From assembly GCA_008360975.2 (NCBI GenBank), contig VLJF02000033.1:744001-808000 (forward strand): DNA of 64,000 bases, in the 5' to 3' direction. Each line of letters starts with the position of its first letter. Within the stretch, counting starts at the first letter, position 1. The DNA is from Lichenostomus cassidix (Eukaryota > Chordata > Aves > Passeriformes > Meliphagidae). The notes under the pieces were generated by a model. It was not told the origin of the DNA. It did not search any database and saw nothing but the letters and a program-made list of their open reading frames with translations. Position numbers and translations under genes: made by a program. Of the stretch, positions 26,350 to 38,229 are shown piece by piece.

Positions 26350-28060
26350 AGGAGGGTCCCATGGCGGCCGTGGGGCACAGGGGGTGCAGAGTGGGGATCT
26401 GGGGTGACCCCCGGAGCTCTGGGATCGATTGGGGTGCTGTGGGAACCCCTGACCTGTGCCCTGCACACACAGGGGTCTTCCAGTGGCTGGGAAAGGCCGA
26501 GTGTCACTTCATTAACAGCACGGAGAAGGTGATGTTCGTGGTGAGGGCAGTCTACAGCGGGGTGGAGGGTGTGAGGTTCGACAGCAATGTGGGGAAATAC
26601 GTGGGGTTTACCCCGTATGGAGAGAAATGGGCCCAGCATTGGAACAGCAACGCAAATGAAATGGAGTACAAGATGGGCTCAGGTGGACTCGTGCTGCCAG
26701 CACAACTACAAGATCGTCACCCTGCTCAGCGTGGAGCGCAGAGGTGAGCGTGGGGCAGAGGTGTCCCCTCAGGCTCTGCCCTGGCAATGACCCTGCAGCC
26801 CCTCAAACCCTCCCTGGGAATCACCCAGAGCTCTCAGCCCTCCTTGTGCCAAACCAGGGGATTCTTGCTCTTCTCAGTGAGTCCTGTGGCTGTCCCCATC
26901 CATCCCATTCAATCCCAGTCCATCCCAATCTCTCCCAGTCCCCCCAGTCCATCCTAGTCCCCCCTCAGTGCGTCCATTTCAGCCAAGCATGGAGATGACG
27001 CTTCTCAGATAATCATAGCAAGTGTCTCTGAGAACTGATCAGTTGCCAAGCAGTGCCGAGTTCCCTGCGCTGGACTTAGATTGCCAGTGCCACGGAATTC
27101 ACTCCCAGTTCCTCCCAGTGCCACCACAGCCATTCCCTGTTCCACCACAGTCCCTCTCAGTCCCTCTAAACACAATCCCAGTCCACTCGCGCTCCACTCC
27201 CAGACCTACACCCTCTCTTCCAGTGCCCTACCAGTGCTCTGCAATTCATTCACTTCTCTCCCACCTCCTGCCAGTGCCACCACAGTCACTCCCAGTGCCA
27301 CTGCACTCGCTCCCAGTCTTTGTAATCCTATTACCAGTCCACTCCCTGACCTCCACCGTCTCTCCCAGTGCCCTCCCCATGCCCCCCAATCCACTCCCCT
27401 CTCTCACACTGCACCCCATTCCCTCCCACTCCATTCCCAGTCCCTCCCAGCCCTTCTAATCCCAATCCCAGTACATTCTCAGTGCACTCCCAGACCTCCA
27501 CCCTCTCTCCCACTGCCCTCCAATGCCCCCAATCCACTCCCCTCTCTCCCAGTCCATTCCCAGTCCCGCCCACTCCATTCCCAGTCCCCACCCCTCCCAG
27601 CTCTCTCCCAGCGCCCCCCCAGCTAAACCCAGTGTCTCCCCTCTCTCTCCCAGTGCCCCCCAGCGTGTCCATCTCGCTGGTGCCCTCGAGCTCCCAGCCC
27701 CAGCCCGGCCGCCTGCTGTGCTCCGTGATGGATTTCTACCCTGCGCAGGTGCAGCTGAGGTGGTTCCAGGCCCAGCAGGAGCTCTTGGAGCAAGTGATGA
27801 CCACCGACCTGCTCCCCAACGGGGACTGGACCTACCAGCTGCTGTTGCTGCTGGAAACGCCCCCCCGGCGCGGGGTCACCCCCTTTTCTCTGCCCACAGA
27901 GCTCCTGAGCCGCCGCCGGCCGCAGCCCCTCCCTGTGGTCTCGGGCCCAGCCGGGACCCCCCGCTCTGTCCCCGCGCTGATTTTAGGGGGGTCGTGTGTC
28001 CCCCCAGTCCTGCTGTCACTCTAACCCCAACTGGCTGCTCCCAGTGCTCCCAATAAAGCT
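26350..28060 (+). pseudogene. MHC class II beta pseudogene 1
   Basis: Intron 1 relic, then exon 2 (beta-1 domain) at 26473-26743 with acceptor CACACAG and donor GTGAGC. It shows ECHFINSTEKV, the conserved FDSNVGKY, and HNYKIV with VERR at the end. It is 271 bp instead of 270; an extra base near 26673 shifts the frame just before the AQVDSCC segment. Exon 3 (beta-2 domain) starts at 27654 (PPSVSISLVPSSS, GRLLCSVMDFYP, TYQLLLLLETPPRRGVT) but breaks off at about 27877 and joins directly to intron 4, CTCTGCCCACAG and the last exon AGCTCCTGA. Exon 1, the 3' end of exon 3 and the transmembrane exon are missing. AATAAA at 28052. In a working gene the product would present peptides to CD4 T cells; this copy cannot. 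Confidence 0.9.
26880..27653 (+). repeat. Degenerate minisatellite in MHC IIB intron 2
   Basis: About 750 bp of pyrimidine-rich sequence built from irregular CCCAGTCC(A/C)CTCC, CATTCCCAGTCC and CTCTCTCCCAGTGC words. Long open frames across it on both strands reflect its lack of A-rich stops and are not genes. Such intron repeats are common in passerine class IIB genes and promote unequal exchange. Confidence 0.7.
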
Positions 28061-28069
28061 TCCCAGTTG

Positions 28070-28877
28070 GCTCCGCTCGCGTTTCTTGGGGGGCACTGGG
28101 GAGGGAATTCGGGAGACGCCGCGGTGGGGCTGTGATTGGGGAGCAGACCTGACCCTGGGATGGATCGGGAATAGGGAACCACGTGAGTCCCCAAGGGTCA
28201 CCCCGCTCTGGGGGCCTTGGGAGGCAGCTGAACCCCGACACGGCACACAGCGAAGCCCAAAAAAGGCGCTGAGACCCCCTGAGCCCCCCAGAACCTCCAA
28301 ACCCCAGAGAAAAATAGCCCCGAAAAATAGCCCCGCGAAAATGAGCCAATGGGAGAAGGCGCTGAGCGATTCTGATCCAATCCGAGCTCGCGGCGCTGAT
28401 GACTCTCCAGTTCCCAGGCAGACCCGCAGCGCCCAGCGCTCCCCACCCCAACCCCACTTGCGCCGCCCCCTCGCCCCCAGCGCTTCCCGCCAGGCCAATT
28501 TGGGGAGGGGGTGCGTGGGGGGAGCCCAGGCCTGGCCCGGAGCCCAGCGCTGCCCCAGCCCGACCTGCCCCGGCTCCATCCCGGCTCCTCCCGCGGCATG
28601 CGACGGCGTGGGGAAAAGGGGGGGAAAGGATGGGCGCTGGGCTTGGGGGGAGGAGGAGAAGGGATGGAGGAGGAGGAGTAGGGATGAGGAAGGAGCGGGA
28701 GAAAGGCCGGAGATCCGAGGAGGACGAGGAGGGAGGAGGAAAGAGGAGGAGCCGCGGGAGGAAGGAGGAGAGAGGAAGAGGAGAAACAGGAAGAGGTTGG
28801 AGAGAGGAACAGGAAGAGCAGCAGAAGCAGCGGGGAGCTCTTTGTCTGCCGCGGCCCTGGGAGCATCGGCGCCGTGC
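28070..28877 (+). promoter_or_regulatory. Promoter block of ZNF-A
   Basis: Starts within 20 bases of the MHC IIB polyadenylation signal. Contains the shared elements AAAAAAGGCGCTGAGA near 28258, GAGCCAATGGGAG near 28343, GATCCAATCCGAG near 28375, and a purine tract at 28640-28835. The same MHC-3'-end-to-ZNF-promoter junction recurs at 46150. Confidence 0.6.
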
Positions 28878-30376
<1,499 letters not shown>

Positions 30377-30929
30377 GTGTGGAGAGTGTGGAAAGAACTT
30401 CTATACGAACTCTCACTTGACTCAGCACCAACGGAAGCACCAGTGAGAGAAGCAATGCGAGTGTCCTGAGTGCAGGAAGAGCTTCATTGCTGCTCTAACC
30501 ACATCCCCAGTGGAAAGATCTGCAGTGGATGATCCCCAGTGACCCACTTTGATAAAAATTCTGGCGACCCCCATGCCAGGTGATCCCCGTCACGTGGGGG
30601 GAAGGTGTTTTAAATGTTCAAATTTTACTTCTTCTCCTGCACTGAGGTTTTTAGCAATAAATTCAATTCACATTGCCAATTCTGAGCCTGTTTTGTGCAC
30701 CAAGGTGTTGGATGAGGGATCTCTTAGCCAGGTCCTTCTATCAACTCAGGAAGCCTTGGTTCAATTTTCTCTCCCCATGGTGGCTGTGCAGGGCAGTGAG
30801 AGAGCAGCTCGGTGCCTGGTGAGCGTCACTGGGGCCAGCGTCACCCCCCTGCAGTGGGGCCAGCGTCACCCCACTGCAATGTGCCATGGCCTCGTGTGGC
30901 CCTGTGCTCTGGAGCCAGCGCTGCTGTTG

Positions 30930-31740
30930 CTTTTTCCTTCCTGATGATTTTCTCTTTTTCATGATATGCTTGTGGAGTGCCCCGCTGTCCCTGGCATCCC
31001 CTGGGCGCCGGCAGCCGCGTCCCTTGGCCTGCTCCCCCTGGGCCGTTGCAGGGTGGCTGGCGGAGGCTGGGAGCTGCCGTGGGGGCCGTGGGGCTGCCCC
31101 GGGGGCTGCGTGCCGAGGCGGGGCGGGGAGGTGCGGAGAACTTGGTCGCTATTTGCAGAGCAATGGCGCCTTGGGCCCGGGCCCGTTGCAGGGCTGTTCC
31201 TCATGTGCGGCTTTGGCCTCGGCCAGCCCGGGGGGCACTGAGGGCGTGGGGCTTGGGCTGTGCGCTGTGCAGAGCCCGCACCTCGCTGCCCTTGGCTGGC
31301 TGTGCTGTCACTCGGAATTGTCCCAGCGCAATTGCTGCTCGGTGCCAGCGAGCGGGGACAAGGTCAGCGCCAGTGTCGCCCCCAGACAGGCAGGGCTTTA
31401 GTGGGGCAGCAGCGGCGCCATGGTGGGAACGTGTGTGCGGCCCGGGAGCGGCGGCAGCAGGCGGAGCCCGGAGAGGCTGTCCCAGCGCAGGTGGGAGCCG
31501 CGCTGGCTTGTGCCGGGGCTCGGGGCTCGCTGCGGGCGGATGGACGAATGGAGGGGGCGGCAGGGGGGCTGGGGCAGCTTCGTTCTCCCGTCTCCCTCCC
31601 TCCCTGGCTGTGGCGCCGTGTTGGCGCTGGCCTGAGGCCGCTGAGGGAGCGGCTGCCCGCGGTCTCCTTGCCGCTGCTGCCTCGGCAGGAGGTGGTGCCG
31701 GAGCAGCGCTGGCTCGTGCCGCTTGCTGTGGGTAGGACAG
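30930..31740 (+). other. First-exon module of lectin L1
   Basis: GC-rich region beginning about 280 bp after the ZNF-A polyadenylation signal. Exon-like frame ATG at 31420 (MVGTCVRPGSGG) that is shortened compared with the other copies (a 30-base deletion removes the SPGRRRRS part) and ends AGCGCAG/GTGGGAG near 31492. A second exon-like segment ends GCTGTGG/GTAGGACAG at about 31732. These are probably 5' untranslated exons of the lectin. A local duplication of GGGGCCAGCGTCACCCC occurs at about 30833-30872. Confidence 0.5.
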
Positions 31741-32295
31741 AAAATTACATCACAGAACAGAAGAGCGCAGAACAGAACAGCATATCACAGTCCCATTCCC
31801 GGGACTGTTCCCGGCCATGCGGCACTGGTCTGGGCGCCCCTGGTGCAGCGGGACTTGTCCGTGCCCCGGGCTGGCATGGGATTGGATGAACTTGAGTGTC
31901 TCTGCCAAGCCAAGCGCTCTGGAGGAGAAAGAGCAGCTTGGGGCATTCTGCGGATCCCCGTCCCATCGTCTCGGTCCCACATTCCCTGCCAGGCTCTGCC
32001 TCTTGTCTCAAACATGTACCCACCGGGCGCTGCCTTCCCTCGCTGTCCCTGAACTCCAACCCTCAGGGCAGGGCATGCAGGGAACAATGCTGAGCCCCTC
32101 AGGGCTGCTGGTTCTTCCCCCCCGGCAGGCTGAGTCTGATCCGCAGCTGCCCTGTTCCCGCACTCGGCAGCTCCTGGGCGCTGTCCCTAACTGTCCCTGC
32201 CTGTCCCAGCCCAGAGCTGCACAGCCAGAGGGGTTGGGGCTGCAGGGCCGAGCTGGGCCCGGAGCTTTCTGACACTGTGTTTGTGTCCCCAGGTG

Positions 32296-33852
32296 CTGCC
32301 GGGGAGCAGAGACAGGGCAGGACTGAGCTGGCAGCGCCTTCCAGAGCCAGCACCAGCTGGGACCTCATCATGTACAGAGCCGCTGTTGAGATTCCCGAGG
32401 ATGCCCTGGGTGCCCAGGATGGATCAGCGACCAGGGGGACAGAGCTGCCTCAGCTGCCAGACCCTGCTGGGCACAGGCAGGGAGAAGCTGCTTCTCTCTT
32501 GGGGCAGAGTGAATCGCAGCTCAGGAATGGCATTGGAGAGAAGTGCCAGGATGGATCAGCAATGGGAATCACACACAGAAAGAGCCTCGAAAGATATCTG
32601 GGTGAGTACAGGGCCAGCGCTGTGGCCTCTAGGGAGGGGACAATGGGCAGTGTGAGCCCAGGAGCACAGGGCTGGCAGGGTGTGGCTGTGTCCAGGGCTC
32701 TGGAAGAGGTCTTGTGCTCTGCTGGACTGACAGCCCTGGCCCTGGGCACTTCTCCTGCCTTGGTGTCCCCACACCTGTGTCCCTTGTCCCTGTTCGTGCT
32801 GCCAGCTCAGTGAGTGGCACATAGGCTGAGGGTCCCTGCTGTGCTCCCCGGGCGTTGGGTGGGGGATGTGAGGGCTGGGCCTGCTCAGGACATGCTAACA
32901 GCCTATGTCTCTTTCCAGCTCCTACTGAGTGGATCGGATCCCATCCCGTGCTCAGCCTGGCTGTGCTGACTCTGCTCCTGCTCCTGGCTGTGGCTCTGGC
33001 GGTGTCCTTGGCTGCTGTGTCAGGTAAGGAGGAGCAGCAGCCTCAGCCCAACCCCTCGGGGCACTGCGGGCTCACTGCTCCCTCACGGCCGGGATCGTCC
33101 CTCAGCCCCGCTCTGACCAATCAGCACGCGGGAGAACGAGGAGTGACGGCTGAATCAGCCAATCGTAATGGGTGCAGGAGTTTGCGCGGGAAAACCAGCC
33201 AATGGGAGCTCGGGCTGCTCCGTGAGGGGAGAATCCTCAAACCTCTTCCCGTTACAGGGAGAAGACAGGGAGAGACTACAGTTATTTCAGTTACCCCTGA
33301 CACTGCACGGCTGCTGGCCTATCCCCATGGCTGGGTTGGGTACGACGGGATCTGCTAGTTCCTCTCGGGTGATCATATCACCTGGTACTAGGCTCAAACT
33401 CAGTGCTCTGAGCTCGGGCCTCCCTGGCTGTGCTCAATGACAAGGAAATGGTGAGTGAGGGGATTTGGGGTGGCTGAGGGGAGCCTGGAGGGCTCCTGGG
33501 CCAGGGGTGCAGCTCTGACTGTTGGCTCCTCTCTCCTTGCCAGGAGTTCCTGTTCCACCTCAGCAGGAATGATGATTACTGGCTCGGGCTGCACAGACAG
33601 GGCCAGTGGCTGCAGTGGGTGGATGGCAGCAGCTTCAGCTCCTTGTGAGTCCTGGGGGGCACAGGCAGGGCACTGGGGGCACAGGGGCACAAAGTGTCTC
33701 CCTGAGATTCCAGCGCTGTCTCTGCTCCTCCCTGCAGAGTTCCTGTCCTGGGCAATGCGGGTGTGTGCACCTGGCTGAGAATTACCTTGGGAGACAGCCC
33801 TGCTCAAATCCACTGCCCTATATCTACAGCAGACCCCAAACTCACCTGTAAT
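32296..33852 (+). pseudogene. C-type-lectin-like receptor L1
   Basis: Type II membrane lectin gene. Tail exon with ATG at 32370 (MYRAAVEIPEDALGAQDG), donor at 32602, about 77 residues. Transmembrane exon 32919-33023 (LAVLTLLLLLAVALAVSLAAVSG). Lectin-domain exons 33258-33450 (HGWVGYDGIC), 33544-33644 (NDDYWLGLHRQGQWLQWVDGS) and 33738 on. Phases agree between tail, membrane and first lectin exon. Defects: a TAG in GIC-stop-FLS, a second TAG four bases after ACCTGGTAC, a missing G at CTCGGGCC (frame shift into PPWLC), and a missing G in the last exon before CVHL. It resembles MHC-linked avian lectins of the B-NK/B-lec or YLec kind. Ligands would be cell-surface proteins; the fold lacks the usual calcium-site motif. 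Pseudogene as read. Confidence 0.8.
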
Positions 33853-34259
33853 GGGATGGAGAAAAGATCTCTGTTTGGGGAGTGATCTTTGCCTTTTCCC
33901 CCAGCATGGGGATGTCTTTCCTCAGCTGCAACATCTGCCTTGCACTGATCCTCAGTGTCACCTCAGTGCTTGTTCTGCAGGAGATGAACCTGCAGGAGGA
34001 GGAAATGATGTGGAAGCTGCTATGTGGCTGTCTGGGCTGGGGGTTGCTTTCTACCTCTGGAGTCATTCTAGGCTTCCTGTTTCTCTTGCACTACATGTTT
34101 CTATAGTGATCTTTTCTATAGATACGGATATAAGTCTGTGGGAAGAGATTTCAAACACATTCTCTCAATACTCTATTTCTACGCTAATCCTGTATCTATA
34201 CATTGATCTACCTCTTTGTATACAGACTATGAACAGGTACTTCATATGAATGTGACCTT

Positions 34260-34380
34260 CCTTGGTGTAAGGTAGGAATAATGCCAAGGTGTGGATTTGA
34301 CCCCACCTGGGCCATTTCCTTAAGGACTGGACTAATCCTTGTGGTCCCTTCCAGCTCGGAGCATTCTTTGAGACATCCTT
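34260..34380 (+). mobile_element. CR1-derived tail after L1
   Basis: GACTAATCCTTGTGGTCCCT and TCCAGCTCGGAGCATTCT match the last part of a CR1 element in plus orientation. Homologous tails follow L2 (about 54190-54280) and L3 (about 63300-63410), so the element was present in the ancestral lectin unit. Confidence 0.65.
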
Positions 34381-34479
34381 CTGTGACTTCCATCAGTAGT
34401 TATGGTGCCAATGTTGCTGTTGTTGTTATTTACAGTATTGTTTTATTACTTTCACAATAAATGCTTGTCAAGGGTGCAC

Positions 34480-35070
34480 TGTCCCTCCTCTCCCCTCAGC
34501 ACCTGCAGCCCTGTCCCTTGCCCTGCTGCCCCTGCCCCGGGGGCTGCGTGCCGAGCCAGAGCCTCTTCCCAGTGCTCCCAGTGCTCCCAGTCTGCCCATG
34601 TAGCCTCCAGCAGCCAGCGAGGCCTTCAGCTGGGCCGGCAGAGAGGAGCTGCTGGGAGCTCCCAAATCAGTTTGGTTCCGTTTGTCCTTCCCAGCCTGGG
34701 GAACAACGATTTGGGAGTTTTCTGCCCAAACCCTGTCTGTTCCTCCGCTCAGCTCAAGAGGTTTGGGGAGATTTTGGCTTTTTGGGGGAAATCAAGGCAA
34801 TGTGGGGACAAGGCGGGATTGTCCCTCAGCCGCGTTCTGACCAATCAGAGCTCGAGATCAAGGAGTGGCGGGAGATTCAGCCAATCAAAAGGAGTGATGG
34901 TGTTTGGGCGGGAACATCAGCCAATGGGAGTGAGGGGTGGGCTTTGGGTGGGTTATATAAAAGGATCTCTGAGGGGCTTGAAGCTCCCTGGAGCCTCAAA
35001 GTCAGACTCGGGATTGCCCTGGAATGTCCTGGGCTGGGCAGGAGGCCAAGGAACTGCTGTGGTGAGTCCG
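34480..35070 (+). promoter_or_regulatory. CCAAT/TATA promoter module P1, target unknown
   Basis: Three CCAAT boxes (34841, 34881, 34921) spaced about 40 bases apart and a TATATAAAA box at 34954 make a textbook RNA polymerase II core promoter. The predicted transcript starts near 34985. It may include GGAATGTCCTGGGCTGGGCA and end its first exon at ACTGCTGTG/GTGAGT (about 35060). A second copy of that exon-like segment, with ATGTCGGGAGAGG, lies at 35376-35430. Nearly the same module follows L2 and L3. No coding body could be traced downstream. Confidence 0.55.
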
Positions 35071-36330
35071 GGATGGAGCAGAGACTTCCTGCAGCCCCGG
35101 CAGGAGCCCAGGCTGGAGCAGAGATACCTCAGAGAGACCCCAAGCCCGTGGGAAGCCCCTCAGAGCCATGGCAGTTGCTCCCGGCGGGACTCCCGGCCTG
35201 TTCCTGAGGGACTCTGTGCAGTGCCTCACAGGATTCCATCATTCCATTTTGAAATTCCACCCTCTGGCGGAGGCACTGGGCTCCACCTGAATTGTTGTGC
35301 AGCGATGGTGGCAGCAGCTCCCACAGCCTCCCTGTTGGCTCCCACATTCCCCCCAGCATCTCAAAATGTCGGGAGAGGAATGAGCCTGGAATGTTCTGGG
35401 GCACTCAGGAGGCCAAAGAACTGCTGTGGTGAGTCCGGGATGGAGCAGAGTCTCCCTGCAGGAGCTCAGGGGATGCCTGAGAGAGACCAAAGCTGCTCTG
35501 TCAGTGCCCTCCTCACCCTAGGCAGGAAACAGTAGGAATATGTATTAGACTGCTGCAATAGAAAAGGTTTTTCAAGCTTATCTCCATCAATATCAGGTAT
35601 CCTTCTGGTTAATTGCCAAGCACCCAGCGCTGTTACTTTGCTTTATTAAATCTTTTAAATGTTAACAGGACAGTGATACCTTTCACACAAGGAAAGGCTG
35701 GAGGGTCAGGATAAGGGTGGGGAGACATCACTCATGGTTGTAACAGAAGCGATTTGAGGAAATTAATTGAATTGATTATCAAACAAATCACAGCAGGAGA
35801 ATGACTAGTAAAATAAATCCTACAAAAACACCTTCTTCCCGCTCCTCTCTCCTTTCCAGGCTTCCCTTTATCCTCCCCACACAGGGACTGGGATCACAGC
35901 CAGCTCATGTCACGACTTTTGTGGGGTTTCTGCTCCATCCCAGACTCACCCACAGCTCTCAGCACCTTCAGCTCCAGGTCATCCCAAACTCTCACCTGTC
36001 CCCCGAACCAGGAAATGCCTCTGAAACCAGAAAATCAGCTGTGAAAAATGGGTGTTTGCAGTTGTTAATAAACGAGCCCCGAGGGGATCTGCAAAAGCCA
36101 GATTTAATCTTAAGCGACAGAATGACAGAGTTCTTTGGCAAGAGTCACCCTGCTGCTTACGGGGCAGTCAAGGCACATCAAGGGGAAATAAGCAAAAAAA
36201 CCCAGACAAATCGCAGGATATTAAACTGGAAAGGGAGCGAAGAACACTGTGGGTGTGTGAAAGCATGCTGAGGAGGAGGATAAAAAGAAACCAGGTGTAA
36301 AAGCTTCACAGCACTCAAACTTATCGGTAT
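35070..36330. other. Non-coding stretch with repeated GGATGGAGCAGAG units
   Basis: GTCCGGGATGGAGCAGAG and the CCCCGGCAGGAGCCC(A/C)GGCTGG segment occur at 35066-35125. The first recurs at 35430 and both recur, in either orientation, at 35930, 55080-55150 and 56190-56240. This marks shuffled pieces of one unit. 35500-36300 has no supported gene; a frame at 36052-36300 has no recognisable domain. Confidence 0.4.
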
Positions 36331-36334
36331 TTTA

Positions 36335-36630
36335 AGTTCTCTGAATCTATAGCTTAACTTATGCCTTCACTGATGTCTCAACTGAACAGCGGAACAACAT
36401 TTGGTAGAATTTAACTTGGCTTAAACCTTAACAATTTAATGGAGGAGTAACACTTAACATTTAGCCTGACTTATGCTTTAATTTAACAATTTAACAGAGG
36501 AGTAACACTTAACAACATTGAACCTGAGTTATGATTTTAAGGTCAAATTTAGCCACTTAACAGAGGAACAACACTTAGCAGCATTTAACTTGGTTTATAA
36601 CTCTAACTTAACCTCACTTACAGGCCTGAT
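36335..36630 (+). repeat. Degenerate tandem repeat, about 65-70 bp unit
   Basis: Four irregular units containing (A)ACAATTTAACAGAGGAGTAACACTTA followed by ACATT-A-CTTG-CTTATG-TTTAA. Units start near 36385, 36445, 36495 and 36555. One and a half related units precede L3 at about 59225-59350. The flanking ACAGGCCTGA-T-A-TCAGATATCCGAGGC is shared as well. Confidence 0.6.
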
Positions 36631-37368
36631 TCAGTCAGATATCCGAGGCACTCAAACACCTCAGAGCAGCATTTCTGCCACATTTGCCAAAACACAGGCA
36701 CAGTGTGTGCACACAGAAAGAGTCAGTGCCAGGGAGCTGTCAGGAATTCCCCTCGAGTACAGCAAAATGCTCACTCTGGATCCATTTCCGTCTCCCCAGA
36801 GAGGGAAGGGTTGATGTTGCAGAGCAGAAGGGCCTTGCAAAGTGAGGGCCTTGCTGCCCTTGTAAAATCCTTGCTCACTTCTGTTACTTTGGTGAACTAG
36901 AAAAGCATTCTGGGAATGACTCAGCAAAGGTGGAGGTGAAAAACAAGTTACATAATTGTAAAACAATTATTAGTACCAATAAGTGCTCTCACCGTGGGGC
37001 TCGTGGGTGGTTGTACCTGATGCCTGTTCCTATCATGGTCTATAGCAGTTGGTTAAACACATCTGTTATGCCTCACAAGTATGTAAATTCATAACAAATG
37101 AACGGTTTAGGAACCCTGGATTTTTGCAATGAAGGGGTCTTTGCCATACCATCGTAGAGATCGTGTGTTTAACGCCGCAGGTTGAGCCTCGAGGAGTGGG
37201 AGGTGCCTCGTTTTTTGGGGATCCCCCAAGTTCAGCAAATGGGAGATTTCCCAGCTTGGAGAGGCCTCACTCAGAGGGAGGAGCTGCTCCTCATTTTGGG
37301 GCTCATTTTGGATTGCTGTTTATAGGGCCAGAGAGATGGGCTTTAGTCATGTACAGGAAACCATGCTA

Positions 37369-37980
37369 TGAAAAGACAACATCCATAAAGGAGACAGAGG
37401 AGTCCTGTGATTTTATTCGAATAAAGGGAGAGAATCCGATGAGGCACACGCCTGCGGGGTTTTCTTTCTCGAGGTTTCGGGGGGTGCAGCCCCCTTTTAT
37501 CCCAAACTCCTGTCCATGTGTTGCCCTGTTCCTTCCCCCATTGGCTGACGTCCTAGGAAGGTACAGCCTTCCCGAACTGCCTACCACATATTTCCCCCTT
37601 GAACTTGTCATTTTATCCCAAAGTTCAGAAACTCAGGCTTGTGCAGACCCGTTTGGTGTTTCAGGATTTTTCTGTTTCTGGGCCCTGAGCAGATGTCATG
37701 TGGCAATTCCTGGCATTTAGCCAGAGTCAAACTGTGACATATTCAAACCTGCAGCTTGAAGTTGATCCAGTTAACACCCATCCCCTCTGCCATGGAATTG
37801 TAAAGACATCAGCACACATCTTCCCTATCAGAACAATGCTTCACCTAGCCACAGTTTGGGTCTCAGCTTGCTTAGAAAGTGTGAGCGCAGGGATGCTGTG
37901 GCATTCGGCAGGGAAAAAGCGTGTATTAAACCTTATAATTTATGCTTGGATTTTGTATCTTCGAGGTCTTTCCTAACCTA
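37369..37980 (-). repeat. ERV 3' end: LTR with polypurine tract
   Basis: On the minus strand AAGGGGGAAATA (37593-37605) precedes TGTGGTAGGCAGTTCGGG, the LTR start at 37592. The LTR has GGGATAAAAGGGGGCTGC (TATA-like, about 37490), AATAAAATC near 37420, and ends TTTTCA at 37369, about 224 bp long. Sequence from 37605 to about 37980 on the same strand is probably the adjacent internal region; no coding domain is visible there. The same LTR family is the outer element of the nested LTRs in the inverted-repeat arms. Confidence 0.55.
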
Positions 37981-38229
37981 AACGCTTTTGATTCTTCTGC
38001 TGTTTTTTCTGCACAGGGAAACACAAACCTTTTTCTTTTCATAAGGCAAAGAGGAGCTCGTTGGACCCGTGCCTGAGATGCAGCGATGTTTTACCATCAG
38101 CTCAGAGGAACTAACAGGGGCGAGGAATTATTTTAATTGGGCAGCGCGGGGAGCACAAAACGATGTGGAACTTTTTTTACCAGCTGCGGGACACGGAAGA
38201 CACTGCCTCGCCCCCATTGGCTGGTCCGC

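Noticed and set aside
27022..27653. Proline/serine-rich open frames in several frames
   Set aside because: Low-complexity MHC IIB intron 2 minisatellite between well-placed exons 2 and 3.
34830..34960. MHC class II SXY promoter
   Set aside because: CCAAT (Y-like) boxes are clear, but no X-box-like motif at the fixed spacing could be seen, so only a generic CCAAT/TATA promoter is claimed.
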